Source: Solidesulfovibrio alcoholivorans DSM 5433 (GTDB taxonomy: Bacteria > Desulfobacterota > Desulfovibrionia > Desulfovibrionales > Desulfovibrionaceae). Taken from it: 64,000 nucleotides of DNA. The stretch spans positions 186,001-250,000 of the forward strand of contig NZ_JNJA01000005.1 of assembly GCF_000702665.1 (NCBI RefSeq), read 5' to 3'. Positions within the stretch are counted from its first letter, which is position 1. Each line of letters begins with the position of its first letter. Shown in pieces: positions 1 to 8,428 of the stretch. The notes under the pieces were generated by a model. That model ran no database searches. It had not been told where the DNA came from and was given only the letters and a program-made list of their open reading frames with translations. The position numbers were made by a program, and so were the translations under genes.

Positions 1-768
1 GAAGAGCAGATCAGCAAAAGCAAAGCGCGCAGGAGCGTCTACATCCTGCCCAACCTGTTTACCATGGCGAGCCTTTTCGCCGGGTTTCTGGGCGCGCTTT
101 GGGCCATCGAGGGCCGTTTCGACATGACCTGCCTGGCCATCCTTTTTTCCTGCCTCTTCGACGGCCTCGACGGCAAGGTCGCCCGGCTCACGGGCACCAG
201 CAGCGATTTCGGCGTCCAGTTCGATTCGCTCTCCGATCTCGTGGCCTTCGGCGTCACCCCGGCGATCATGGTCTACCAGTGGCAGCTCGCCCCCTTCGGC
301 CGCCTGGGCATCCTGGCTTCGTTCATGCTCGTGGCCTGCGGGGCGCTTCGGCTCGCGCGCTTCAACGTCATGTCCGGCAAGACCGTGACCTCCAAGAAGT
401 TCTTCGTCGGCCTGCCCATCCCGGCAGCCGGCTGCATGCTCGCGCTTTTCTACATGTTCGAGCGCTACCTGCCCGCCGAAATCGCCGCCGTGGTCATGCC
501 CAAGGCCTGCCTCGCCCTCGTCTACGCCCTGTCCTTCCTCATGGTCAGCCGCGTGCGCTACGCCTCCTTCAAGGAATTCGGGCTGGTCAAGGCCCACCCC
601 TTCAGCGCCATGGTCACGGCCATGCTCCTCTTCGTCGTGGTGGCCTCCGAGCCCTGGCTCATGGGCTTCCTGCTCTTCTCCGCCTACCTCCTCTCCGGTC
701 CCTTCTACACCTTCTTCGTTCTGCCGCGCCGCGCCAAGCTACGGGAGCCCCTCCAGGAGCTCTCATAA
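1..768 (+). CDS. pssA: CDP-diacylglycerol-serine O-phosphatidyltransferase, 5' end cut by window
   Basis: Inner-membrane enzyme that condenses CDP-diacylglycerol with serine to phosphatidylserine, the precursor of phosphatidylethanolamine. The frame is open from the first base, so the N-terminus lies outside the window and 255 codons are visible. The CDP-alcohol phosphotransferase signature DG-x2-AR-x8-G-x3-D-x3-D is complete and starts at visible residue 57 (DGKVAR, then G, D, D at the right spacing). Several hydrophobic segments follow, ending in a Leu/Phe-rich pair of helices near the C-terminus. The first visible Met (base 64) lies inside the first membrane segment (ILPNLFT precedes it) and is not a credible start. 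The next gene, leuA, is on the same strand 126 bases on; a pssA-leuA order is familiar in Desulfovibrio. Confidence 0.93.
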   Translation, partial: EEQISKSKARRSVYILPNLFTMASLFAGFLGALWAIEGRFDMTCLAILFSCLFDGLDGKVARLTGTSSDFGVQFDSLSDLVAFGVTPAIMVYQWQLAPFGRLGILASFMLVACGALRLARFNVMSGKTVTSKKFFVGLPIPAAGCMLALFYMFERYLPAEIAAVVMPKACLALVYALSFLMVSRVRYASFKEFGLVKAHPFSAMVTAMLLFVVVASEPWLMGFLLFSAYLLSGPFYTFFVLPRRAKLREPLQELS

Positions 769-894
769 TACCGTCATTCCCTTTCTGACATCGCTTGTCA
801 TCGTCCGGGGCCTCGGCTAACCAACATTCGCTGTTGCGCGCCGTCAGGCCGGCACATCCCGCGCCCGTTGCGGGACATTAAAGGGAGAATCTCC

Positions 895-2436
895 ATGCCC
901 GACGAAAACAGGGTATACATTTTTGACACCACGCTCCGGGACGGCGAACAGTCGCCCGGGGCCACCATGACCCGCGAGGAAAAAGTCCGCATGGCCCGCC
1001 AGCTGGAAACGCTCGGCGTGGACGTGATCGAGGCCGGCTTTCCGGCCGCAAGCGTCGGCGACTTCGAAGCCGTGGCCGCCATCGCCGAAGCCGTGGAAAA
1101 ACCCGTGGTCGCGGCCTTGTGTCGGGCGCTGCCCGCGGACATCGACCGAGGCTACGAGGCGATCAAAAACGCCAAACGCAAGCGCATCCACACTTTCCTC
1201 GCCACCTCGGCCCTGCACATGGAGCACAAGCTCGGCAAGACCCCGGCGCAGGTGCTGGAGATGGCCGAGGCGGCCGTGCGCCATGCCGTATCCAAAGGCG
1301 TCGAGGTCCAGTTTTCGGCCGAGGACGCCTCGCGCTCCGATCGCGAATTCCTGGTTGAAGTCTGCAACCGCGTGATCGCCGCGGGCGCGACCATCGTCAA
1401 CATCCCCGATACCGTGGGCTACGCCCAGCCCGCCGAATTCGCGGACCTCATCCGCCACCTCCTGGCCACGGTCGCAGGCGCGGGCAACGTCACCTTCGCC
1501 GTGCACTGCCACAACGACCTCGGCCTCGGCGTGGCCAACACCCTGGCCGCGCTGCACGCCGGCGCGCGCCAGGCGGAAGTGACGCTCTCCGGCATCGGCG
1601 AGCGCGCCGGCAACGCGTCCCTCGAACAGGTGGTCATGGGCCTCGTCACCCGGCCCAACTACTACAACCTGACCACGGGCATCGTCACCGAGGAGCTTTT
1701 CCCCTCGTGCCGCCGCCTCTCCGGCATCATCGGCCAGCCCATACCGCCCTATGCGCCGATCATCGGCCGCAACGCCTTTGCCCACGAGTCCGGCATCCAT
1801 CAGCACGGCGTGCTGAAGGACCGCCGTACCTATGAGATCATGACGGCCGAGCACATCGGCCGCAAGGGCGCGGTGGTCGTGCTCGGCAAGCACTCCGGCC
1901 GCCATGCCCTGGACGCCAAGGTCAAGGAACTCAACTACAAGCTCACCGATGACGAGCTCAAGATCGTCTTCGACGCGGTCAAGGAACTGGCCGACCGCAA
2001 GCAGAACATTCTCGACGAGGACATCGAGGCGCTCATCCTCGAAAAGGTGCTGCGCCGGCCCGACCACTACGCCTTGCAGTTCATCTCCGTGCACTGCGGC
2101 AACGTGGAACTCGCGCCCATGGCCGTGGTCAAGATGATCGTGGACGGCAAGGAAGTGCGCCAGTACGCCTCCGGCTCCGGCCCCGTGGACGCCTCCTTCA
2201 ACGCCGTGTGCGAGGCCGTGGGCCGCAAGCCCGAGCTCGAGGAATTCCACATCAACGCCATCACCGGCGGCACCGACGCCCAGGGCGAAGTGACCGTGCG
2301 CGTGCGCGAAGGCGACGCCACCTCGGTCGGCCGCGGCGTCCACGACGACGTCATCATGGCGAGCACGCTCGCCTTCATCAACGCACTCAACCGGTTGGCC
2401 AAAAAGGAGGGAGACCGGATATGCCCGCAACTTTAG
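895..2436 (+). CDS. leuA: 2-isopropylmalate synthase
   Basis: First committed step of leucine synthesis: acetyl-CoA plus 2-ketoisovalerate gives 2-isopropylmalate in the cytoplasm. The 513-residue product has the usual order: a TIM-barrel catalytic domain opening with DTTLRDGEQSPG (residues 11-22), the metal-binding HCHND motif near residues 204-208, and a C-terminal regulatory domain (about 390-513) of the kind that binds leucine for feedback inhibition. The ATG at 895 is chosen because AAGGGAG lies just upstream; the frame could be extended to a TTG at 868, but that has no ribosome site and adds non-homologous residues. The last 16 bases overlap leuC, so the two are translationally coupled. 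Length is normal for the family. Confidence 0.96.
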   Translation: MPDENRVYIFDTTLRDGEQSPGATMTREEKVRMARQLETLGVDVIEAGFPAASVGDFEAVAAIAEAVEKPVVAALCRALPADIDRGYEAIKNAKRKRIHTFLATSALHMEHKLGKTPAQVLEMAEAAVRHAVSKGVEVQFSAEDASRSDREFLVEVCNRVIAAGATIVNIPDTVGYAQPAEFADLIRHLLATVAGAGNVTFAVHCHNDLGLGVANTLAALHAGARQAEVTLSGIGERAGNASLEQVVMGLVTRPNYYNLTTGIVTEELFPSCRRLSGIIGQPIPPYAPIIGRNAFAHESGIHQHGVLKDRRTYEIMTAEHIGRKGAVVVLGKHSGRHALDAKVKELNYKLTDDELKIVFDAVKELADRKQNILDEDIEALILEKVLRRPDHYALQFISVHCGNVELAPMAVVKMIVDGKEVRQYASGSGPVDASFNAVCEAVGRKPELEEFHINAITGGTDAQGEVTVRVREGDATSVGRGVHDDVIMASTLAFINALNRLAKKEGDRICPQL

Positions 2437-3680
2437 CCGAAAAAATCCTGCAGGCGCACAGCGACGAGACGGTCACCGGACCCGGGCAGATCGTGCGTTG
2501 CCGGTTGTCCCTGGTCCTGGCCAACGACATCACCGCGCCGCTGGCCATCAAGTCCTTCAAGAAGATGGGCGCGACCGCCGTTTTCGACAAGGATAAGGTG
2601 GCCATCGTGGCCGATCACTTCACGCCGAATAAGGACATCGCCTCGGCCGAGCAGGTCAAGGTCTGCCGCGAATTCGCCAAGGAAATGGGCATTACCCATT
2701 ACTACGAGGGCGGCAACGTCGGCGTCGAGCACGCGCTCTTGCCCGAGCTCGGCCTCGTCGGCCCGGGCGACGTGGTCATCGGCGCGGACTCCCACACCTG
2801 CACCTACGGCGGCCTCGGCGCGTTCGCCACGGGCATGGGTTCGACCGACATCGCCGGCGGCATGGCCCTTGGCGAAACCTGGTTCAAGGTGCCGCCCACC
2901 ATCCAGGTGGTGCTGACCGGCACGCTCGGCGAATTCGTCGGCGGCAAGGACCTCATGCTCGCGCTGATCGGGACCATCGGCGTCTCCGGCGCGCTCTACA
3001 AGGCCCTGGAATTCACCGGCCCCCTGGCGTCGGCACTCTCCATCGAGGGCCGCATGACCATGTCCAACATGGCCATCGAGGCCGGCGGCAAGGTCGGGCT
3101 TTTCCCCGTGGACGCCAAGACCCTGGAATACGCCGCCGCCCATGGCCGCAAGGGCGACGTGGCGCTCGCCGCCGACGCCGGCGCGACCTACGAGCGCGTC
3201 GTGACCATCGACGCCACGGGCATGGAGCCGCAAATCGCCTGCCCGCACCTGCCGGACAACGTCAAGCCCGTGTCCGCGGTCGCCGGCCTGCGCGTGGACC
3301 AGGCCGTCATCGGCTCCTGCACCAACGGCCGCATCGAGGACCTGCGTCAGGCCGCTGCGGTGCTCAAGGGCAAAAAGGTCAGCAAGGACGTGCGCTGCAT
3401 CGTCCTGCCCGCGACCCCGGCCATCTGGCGGCAGGCGCTGGCCGAAGGGCTCATCGAGACCTTCATGGATTCCGGCTGCATCGTCGGCCCGGCCACCTGC
3501 GGGCCGTGCCTGGGCGGGCATATGGGCATCCTGGCCGGCGGCGAGCGCGCCATCGCCACCACCAACCGCAACTTCAAGGGCCGCATGGGCAGCCTCGAAA
3601 GCGAAGTCTACCTCTCCGGCCCCGCCGCCGCGGCGGCTGCGGCCATCGCCGGCGAGATCATCGACCCGGCGAAGGTGTAA
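2421..3680 (+). CDS. leuC: 3-isopropylmalate dehydratase, large subunit
   Basis: Large subunit of the aconitase-type enzyme that isomerises 2- to 3-isopropylmalate; it carries a [4Fe-4S] cluster and works with LeuD. The 419-residue product has cluster-ligand motifs GSCTNGR (Cys300) and CGPCLGG (Cys360, Cys363). It is of the shorter type related to homoaconitase and archaeal LeuC, not the roughly 465-residue enterobacterial form. The start at 2421 follows a strong AAGGAGG site (2404-2410) that lies inside the end of leuA. The frame continues open upstream, but that stretch is a shadow of leuA. After the stop comes a 102-base gap holding an extragenic palindrome before leuD. Confidence 0.95.
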   Translation: MPATLAEKILQAHSDETVTGPGQIVRCRLSLVLANDITAPLAIKSFKKMGATAVFDKDKVAIVADHFTPNKDIASAEQVKVCREFAKEMGITHYYEGGNVGVEHALLPELGLVGPGDVVIGADSHTCTYGGLGAFATGMGSTDIAGGMALGETWFKVPPTIQVVLTGTLGEFVGGKDLMLALIGTIGVSGALYKALEFTGPLASALSIEGRMTMSNMAIEAGGKVGLFPVDAKTLEYAAAHGRKGDVALAADAGATYERVVTIDATGMEPQIACPHLPDNVKPVSAVAGLRVDQAVIGSCTNGRIEDLRQAAAVLKGKKVSKDVRCIVLPATPAIWRQALAEGLIETFMDSGCIVGPATCGPCLGGHMGILAGGERAIATTNRNFKGRMGSLESEVYLSGPAAAAAAAIAGEIIDPAKV

Positions 3681-3698
3681 GGAAGAGGGAAGAGGAAG

Positions 3699-3753
3699 AT
3701 GCCTCCGGCGGCCGGGGGGCATGATGCCCCCCGGACCCCCTCGATGGGGGGGG
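3699..3753 (+). repeat. Extragenic palindromic element, copy 1 (leuC-leuD gap)
   Basis: Begins ATGCCTCCGGCGGCC after a purine-rich tract that follows the leuC stop. Next comes a perfect hairpin (CCGGGGGGCA / TGCCCCCCGG, centre near 3722) and then a CCCCC...GGGGG stem. It belongs to the seven-copy family found between 3.7 and 11.8 kb. Confidence 0.8.
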
Positions 3754-3782
3754 ATTCCCCAGCGACGAAGGAGAGAAATATA

Positions 3783-4280
3783 ATGTTCCATGGCAAAGCG
3801 CACAAAGTCGGGGCGCATATCGACACCGACGCGATCATTCCCGCCCGGTTCCTGGTCACCACCGACGTGGCCGAACTCGGGGCCAACTGCATGGAAGGCC
3901 TGGAGCCCGGCTGGATCAAGCGGGTGCAGAAGGGCGACCTCATGGTCGCCGGCGAGAACTTCGGCTGCGGTTCCTCGCGCGAGCACGCGCCCGTCGCCAT
4001 CCTCGGCGCGGGCATTCCCGTGGTCATCGCCCACAGCTTCGCCCGCATCTTCTACCGCAACGGCTTCAACATGGGCCTCGTGCTGCTGGAGATCGGCGAC
4101 GACGTGAGCAAGATCAGCGACGGCGACGAACTGAACGTCGACGCCGACACCGGCGTCATCGAAAACCTGACCACGGGCGCGAAAATCCAGTGCAAGCCCG
4201 TGCCGACCTTCATGAAGGGCATCCTCGACAAGGGGGGGCTCATTCCCTACGTCAAGGATAGGCTGGCCGTACGCGCGTAG
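3783..4280 (+). CDS. leuD: 3-isopropylmalate dehydratase, small subunit
   Basis: Small (swivelling-domain) subunit of isopropylmalate isomerase; pairs with LeuC. The 165-residue product has typical motifs: [12 protein letters not shown] near the N-terminus and [12 protein letters not shown], which contacts substrate, near residues 59-70. The start at 3783 is set by GAAGGAGAG at 3767-3775. The frame is also open upstream through the repeat element in front (a possible ATG at 3699), but the extra residues would be encoded by the palindrome and are not part of the family. Length is normal for the short LeuD form that accompanies 420-residue LeuC. Confidence 0.95.
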   Translation: MFHGKAHKVGAHIDTDAIIPARFLVTTDVAELGANCMEGLEPGWIKRVQKGDLMVAGENFGCGSSREHAPVAILGAGIPVVIAHSFARIFYRNGFNMGLVLLEIGDDVSKISDGDELNVDADTGVIENLTTGAKIQCKPVPTFMKGILDKGGLIPYVKDRLAVRA

Positions 4281-4307
4281 CGCGGAAGAGGCAGAGGGAG
4301 AAGAGGA

Positions 4308-4366
4308 ATGCCTCCGGCGGCCAGGAGGGGCCGGGGGCCCCTCCTGGACCACCCCGAAAGGGGGGG
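4308..4366 (+). repeat. Extragenic palindromic element, copy 2 (after leuD)
   Basis: ATGCCTCCGGCGGCC, then hairpin CCAGGAGGGGCC / GGCCCCTCCTGG, then ACCACCCCGAAAGGGGGGG. It follows the leuD stop after a purine-rich leader of about 28 bases, as in the other copies. Confidence 0.8.
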
Positions 4367-4410
4367 TGAAACCCGGAGGGTATTCTGAGTGATAGCAAAT
4401 GAATGACTCG

Positions 4411-4498
4411 CCCCCTATGCCGGGGGTCCGGGGGGGATGATCCCCCCCGGCGGAGAGGGTCCGGGAGAGGCAGCGCCTCTCCCGGCCGCCGGAGGCAT
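4411..4498 (-). repeat. Extragenic palindromic element, copy 3 (inverted, before leuB)
   Basis: The same element in reverse orientation: it ends GGCCGCCGGAGGCAT (4484-4498). It contains two stacked palindromes, a G/C-run hairpin around 4429-4450 and CCGGGAGAGG / CCTCTCCCGG at 4461-4485. With copy 2 it makes a convergent pair filling the 234-base leuD-leuB gap, so leuB may have its own transcription or be protected from decay. Confidence 0.75.
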
Positions 4499-4514
4499 AT
4501 CCCAAGGATATACC

Positions 4515-5591
4515 ATGCGTTATAACATCTGTGTGATGCCGGGCGACGGGATCGGGCCGGAGATCGTGGCCGAGGCCATGAAGGTACTGGGGACGGTCGG
4601 CAAGAAGTACGGCCTGGAATTCGTTTTTACCGAAGCGCTGATCGGCGGCGCGGCCATCGACGCCACGGGCGGCCCCCTGCCCGAGGCCACGGTCGCGGCC
4701 TGCAAGGCGGCCGATGCCGTGCTGCTCGGCGCGGTCGGCGGCCCGCAGTGGGACACCCTCGATCCGTCCATCCGCCCGGAAAAGGGCCTGCTCGGCATCC
4801 GCAAGGCGCTCGGGCTGTTCGCCAACCTGCGCCCGGCCAGGCTCTTCCCCGAGCTTGCCGCCGCCTGCTGCCTGCGCCCGGACATCGTGGGCAAGGGCCT
4901 CGACGTCATGGTCGTGCGCGAGCTCACGGGCGGGGCCTATTTCGGCGAACCGCGCGGCATCGAGGAGCGTGGCGGCGAGAAGGTCGGCTTCAACACCATG
5001 GTCTACGCCGAGCACGAGGTGCGCCGCATCGCCAAGGTCGGCTTCGAAACCGCGAAAAAGCGCCGCGGCAAGCTGTGCAGCGTGGACAAGGCCAACGTGC
5101 TCGACGTCTCGCGCCTGTGGCGCGCGGTGGTGCTGGAAGTGGCCAAGGACTACCCGGACGTGGAGCTTTCGCACATGTACGTGGACAACGCCGCCATGCA
5201 GCTCGTGCGCGATCCGTCCCAGTTCGACGTCATCGTGACCGAGAACCTCTTCGGCGACATCCTCTCCGACGAGGCCGCGGTCATCACCGGCTCCATCGGC
5301 ATGCTGCCCTCGGCGTCGCTCGGCGCGGCCAACCCGGGCCTGTACGAGCCCATCCACGGTTCGGCCCCGGACATCGCGGGCCAGGACAAGGCCAATCCCC
5401 TGGCCACCATCCTGTCCGTGGCCATGATGCTCAAACATTCCTTCAATGAAATCGCTGCGGCGGACGCCATCGAGGCGGCCTGCGCCAAGGTGCTGGCCGA
5501 GGGCTACCGCACGGGCGACATCATGGAGCCGGGCAGGAATCTCGTCGGCTGCAAGGCCATGGGCGATCTCGTCGTGGCCCGGTTGGGTTAG
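4515..5591 (+). CDS. leuB: 3-isopropylmalate dehydrogenase
   Basis: NAD-dependent oxidative decarboxylation of 3-isopropylmalate to 2-ketoisocaproate, third step of leucine synthesis. The 358-residue product starts [16 protein letters not shown], the standard family opening, and has the signature near [12 protein letters not shown] and the nucleotide-binding GSAPDIAGQ segment toward the C-terminus. The start at 4515 is preceded by AAGGA. A frame open to 4437 would translate the upstream palindrome and is rejected. It ends the leu operon; a hairpin with a T-run follows. Confidence 0.95.
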   Translation: MRYNICVMPGDGIGPEIVAEAMKVLGTVGKKYGLEFVFTEALIGGAAIDATGGPLPEATVAACKAADAVLLGAVGGPQWDTLDPSIRPEKGLLGIRKALGLFANLRPARLFPELAAACCLRPDIVGKGLDVMVVRELTGGAYFGEPRGIEERGGEKVGFNTMVYAEHEVRRIAKVGFETAKKRRGKLCSVDKANVLDVSRLWRAVVLEVAKDYPDVELSHMYVDNAAMQLVRDPSQFDVIVTENLFGDILSDEAAVITGSIGMLPSASLGAANPGLYEPIHGSAPDIAGQDKANPLATILSVAMMLKHSFNEIAAADAIEAACAKVLAEGYRTGDIMEPGRNLVGCKAMGDLVVARLG

Positions 5592-5609
5592 GCAACCCCC
5601 TTTAATCAC

Positions 5610-5680
5610 AAGGCCCGGCGAAACAGCTGCCGACTGCCGGCATTCACCGGCGGCGGGGGCTGGTTTTCCGGGCCTTTTTT
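5610..5680 (+). terminator. Intrinsic terminator after leuB
   Basis: AAGGCCCGG (5610-5618) pairs with CCGGGCCTT, which runs into TTTTTT (5668-5680). A second small stem sits in the loop. It lies 18 bases after the leuB stop and closes the leucine operon. Confidence 0.75.
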
Positions 5681-5752
5681 GCGTATGCAGGCACGGCCGG
5701 ACGGTCCCGCCCGGCAGTTCTTGTGCGGCCTGCGCCGCGCCCGATGGAAGTT

Positions 5753-7747
5753 ATGGCCAAAGTCAGTCTGCAAAATCTCTCCAAGTCCTATGGCGGCCGC
5801 GACCTCTTCAAGGATTTTTCCCTGGAGATTCCCGGCGGCACGCGCCTGGCCGTGGTCGGCCAGAACGGCGCGGGCAAATCCACGCTTTTAAAACTCATCG
5901 CCGGCGTGTCCGAACCCGACGGCGGCAAGGTGTCGCTCTCGACCGGCGCGCGCCTGGGCTACGTCGCCCAGGACATGGACGAGGCCGACCTCGGCATGAC
6001 GCTTTTAGCCTGGGTCATGGCCGCCTTGCCGTCCTGGAAGGAGTTCTGGGCGCGCTACGACGCGGCCGTCGCCGCCGGCGACAAGCCCGCCATGGAGGCG
6101 CTGGCCCACGAACAGGCGAGCCTCGAACACGCGCTGGGCTACAACCCCGAGCACCGGGCCAAGACGATCCTCACGGGCCTGGGCTTCGAGGAAAAGCACC
6201 AGGGCGCGCCCCTTGCCGCGCTTTCCGGCGGCTGGCGCGAGCGGGCCAAGCTCGCCAGGGTGCTTACGGCCGGGGCCGACGTGCTGCTCCTCGACGAGCC
6301 CACCAACCACCTGGACCTTGACGCCGTGTCCTGGCTCGAATCCTTTTTGTGCAATTTCCCCGGTGTGCTGGTCTTCGTCGCCCACGACCGCGTCTTTCTC
6401 GACCGCGTGGCCACGCACACGCTCTTCATGGGCGACGTCAAGCCCATCTGGCGGCCCGGCTCCTTCACGCAGTTCCTCGCCTGGCGCGAGGAGATGGAAA
6501 AGCAGTGGGAGCGGCAGGCGGCGGCCATCGACAACAAGATCAAGCAGCACAACGCCTTCGTGGACCGCTTCCGCTACAAGGCGACCAAGGCGCGCCAGGC
6601 GCAAAGCAAACTGAAGAATGTTGACAAGCTCGAAAAGGAGATGGCGGCGCTCAAAAACGAGCGTCCGGACGTGCGCGCCAAGACGCTCAATTTCACGCTG
6701 CCCGAGCCCGAGAAGTCGGACAAGACCGTGTGCGCGGCGGCCGATCTTTCTTACTCCTATCCCGACCGCAAACCCCTCTGGCCGCCGCTGACCTTCCAGC
6801 TCTTTCGCGGCCAGAAAGTGGCGCTGGTCGGGCACAACGGCGCGGGCAAGACCACGCTTTTAAAGCTCGTGGTCGGCGCGCTCAAGCCCGCCTCGGGCCG
6901 GCTGCTGCTCGGCACAGGGGTCAAGCTCGGCTATTTCAGCCAGCACCAGACGGAGATCCTGCAATCAGACGCCCTGGTCATGTCCGAGATGAAGCGTATG
7001 GCCGGCCCCCGCGCCACGCACCTGGAAGTCTGCTCCATCCTGGGGCTGTTTCTTCTCGGCGAGGACTACTGGGAGCGTCGGGTGTCGGAACTCTCCGGCG
7101 GCGAGAAGTCGCGGCTGGTGCTGGCCGGCCTTTTTTCCGCGCGGGCCAATTTCCTCGTCCTCGACGAACCCACCAACCACCTGGACCTGGAGAGCCGCGA
7201 AGCCCTTGTGCGGGCGCTCGCGGAATACACCGGCACCATCCTCATGGTCGCCCACGACCGCTATCTGCTGCGCGAGGCGGCAGGGGAAGTCTGGGCCGTG
7301 GGCGAGGACGGCGTCACGGTCTACGACGAGGGGTTCGCCGCCTACGAGCAGGCGCAGGCCGCCCGCCAAAACGAGGCCGCCGCGACCTCCGGCGACGACG
7401 CCGGCGACGCCCCGTCCGCGCCGAAGCTCTCGCGCCAGGAGGACAAGGAACGCAAACGCCGCGTGGCCGAACAGCGCAACGCCCTCTACCGCGACATCAA
7501 GCCCAAGCGCGAGGCCTTCGACAAGCTCGAGGCCAGGCTTGAAGCGGTGCTGGCGCGCCAGTCCGAAGTGGAAGCTGTCATGGCCGAGCCGGAAACGTAT
7601 GCCCAAAAGGAGCTCTTTTCCTCGCTCGGCAAGGAATACGGGGCCCTTGGCCACGAGGCCGAGGAACTGCTTGCCCGCATGGCGGTACTGGAAGAGGAAC
7701 TCGCCGATTTGGAGGCCCGCCGGGCCGCATTGCTGGAGGCATCATGA
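5753..7747 (+). CDS. ABC-F family ATPase (Uup/YheS type)
   Basis: Soluble twin-cassette ATPase of the ABC-F family; members act on the ribosome, some in translation quality control or antibiotic protection. No membrane segments. The 664-residue product has two full cassettes: Walker A GQNGAGKST and GHNGAGKTT, signatures LSGGWRERA and LSGGEKSR, and Walker B LLLDEPTNHLDLD and LVLDEPTNHLDLE. The inter-cassette linker is charged, and a C-terminal coiled coil (about 560-660, rich in Glu/Lys/Arg) resembles the Uup/YheS tail. The start is uncertain: ATG at 5753 or 5744, neither with a good ribosome site; 5753 matches the family's usual beginning. The last four bases overlap mutT (ATGA). Which ABC-F subgroup it belongs to cannot be fixed by eye. 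Confidence 0.9.
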   Translation: MAKVSLQNLSKSYGGRDLFKDFSLEIPGGTRLAVVGQNGAGKSTLLKLIAGVSEPDGGKVSLSTGARLGYVAQDMDEADLGMTLLAWVMAALPSWKEFWARYDAAVAAGDKPAMEALAHEQASLEHALGYNPEHRAKTILTGLGFEEKHQGAPLAALSGGWRERAKLARVLTAGADVLLLDEPTNHLDLDAVSWLESFLCNFPGVLVFVAHDRVFLDRVATHTLFMGDVKPIWRPGSFTQFLAWREEMEKQWERQAAAIDNKIKQHNAFVDRFRYKATKARQAQSKLKNVDKLEKEMAALKNERPDVRAKTLNFTLPEPEKSDKTVCAAADLSYSYPDRKPLWPPLTFQLFRGQKVALVGHNGAGKTTLLKLVVGALKPASGRLLLGTGVKLGYFSQHQTEILQSDALVMSEMKRMAGPRATHLEVCSILGLFLLGEDYWERRVSELSGGEKSRLVLAGLFSARANFLVLDEPTNHLDLESREALVRALAEYTGTILMVAHDRYLLREAAGEVWAVGEDGVTVYDEGFAAYEQAQAARQNEAAATSGDDAGDAPSAPKLSRQEDKERKRRVAEQRNALYRDIKPKREAFDKLEARLEAVLARQSEVEAVMAEPETYAQKELFSSLGKEYGALGHEAEELLARMAVLEEELADLEARRAALLEAS

Positions 7748-8160
7748 AGTGTGCGCCGAAGATTGTGACTGTTGTGGCCGCCGTCATCTGGCGGGATGGA
7801 AAGTATCTGGGCGTCAAGCGCCCCCAGGGCAAGCCCATGGCCGGGCTGTACGAGTTCCCCGGCGGCAAGGTGGAGCCCGACGAATCGGTGCGCGCGGCGC
7901 TCGTGCGGGAACTGCGTGAGGAATTGGACATAACGCCTACCTCGATTGCCTTTTTCCAGGAAAAAGAGCATTCCTACGCGCATATTTCCGTGCACCTGCA
8001 TTTCTTCCATGTCCGTGCCTTTGAGGGCGAACTGTCTCCGCGCGAGGGCCAGGAAATGGAATGGCTGACCCCCGAGGAGGGGAAGGACAGGCCTTTTCTT
8101 GAAGCGGACCAGGACATCGTGGCGCAGTTGGCCGTCACGGGCAGCGAAGTCATTCAGTAG
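7744..8160 (+). CDS. mutT: 8-oxo-dGTP diphosphatase (MutT, Nudix)
   Basis: Hydrolyses oxidised nucleoside triphosphates and so prevents AT-to-CG mutation. The 138-residue product has a complete Nudix box G-x5-E-x7-REUxEE-x-G/D-U beginning at GGKVEPDE and reading RELREELDI. The opening (VVAAVIWRDGKYL) and the motif KPMAGLYEFPGGK are MutT-like rather than generic Nudix. It overlaps the ABC-F gene by four bases, so it is very likely co-transcribed and translationally coupled. Other Nudix substrates are possible, but the residues around the box favour MutT. Confidence 0.88.
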   Translation: MKCAPKIVTVVAAVIWRDGKYLGVKRPQGKPMAGLYEFPGGKVEPDESVRAALVRELREELDITPTSIAFFQEKEHSYAHISVHLHFFHVRAFEGELSPREGQEMEWLTPEEGKDRPFLEADQDIVAQLAVTGSEVIQ

Positions 8161-8198
8161 AGAGTGCGGGTGCGGGTGATGGAGAGGGGGAGGAGGAA

Positions 8199-8258
8199 AT
8201 GCCTCCGGCGGCCAGGAGGAGCCGAGGGGCCTCTCCTGGACCACCCCGAAAGGGGGGG
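8199..8258 (+). repeat. Extragenic palindromic element, copy 4 (after mutT)
   Basis: ATGCCTCCGGCGGCC, then hairpin arms CCAGGAG / CTCCTGG enclosing GAGCCGAGGGGCCT, then ACCACCCCGAAAGGGGGGG. A purine-rich leader follows the mutT stop, as in copies 1, 2, 5 and 7. Confidence 0.78.
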
Positions 8259-8345
8259 CGTAATTCCTCCCACCAACACCGTCTGTCGCGTTGCCGCTAC
8301 GTTTTGTCGCTATCCCCTTTGAAAGTTCTTCGGGGAAAGGGGGGC

Positions 8346-8390
8346 CGGGGGGGGGGGGACCCCCTTTTCAAAAAGGGGGTTCCCCCCCGG
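8346..8390 (+). repeat. G-run/C-run hairpin before metF
   Basis: CCGGGGG...ACCCCCTTTT (8346-8369) pairs with AAAAGGGGGTTCCCCCCCGG (8371-8390). It is a nested inverted repeat with a 13-base G-run. The sequence differs from the ATGCCTCCGG family and looks like a second class of extragenic palindrome. It lies between copy 4 and metF. Confidence 0.7.
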
Positions 8391-8428
8391 TCTTCGCTTC
8401 TTCTGCTCCTCCCCGGAAAGGAGACCGC

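Noticed and set aside
868..894. TTG start giving leuA nine more residues
   Set aside because: No ribosome site; the AAGGGAG before the ATG at 895 fits much better.
844..2430. Antisense frame opposite leuA, rich in His, Val and Asp
   Set aside because: Composition is that of reversed high-G+C codons; leuA is certain.
3699..3782. leuD beginning in the repeat element (MPPAAGG...)
   Set aside because: The extra residues are encoded by the palindrome; the start at 3783 has its own ribosome site and matches the family.
2433..5609. A very long antisense open frame across leuC-leuB
   Set aside because: Typical shadow of high-G+C codon use; no family features, and the + strand carries unmistakable leucine enzymes.
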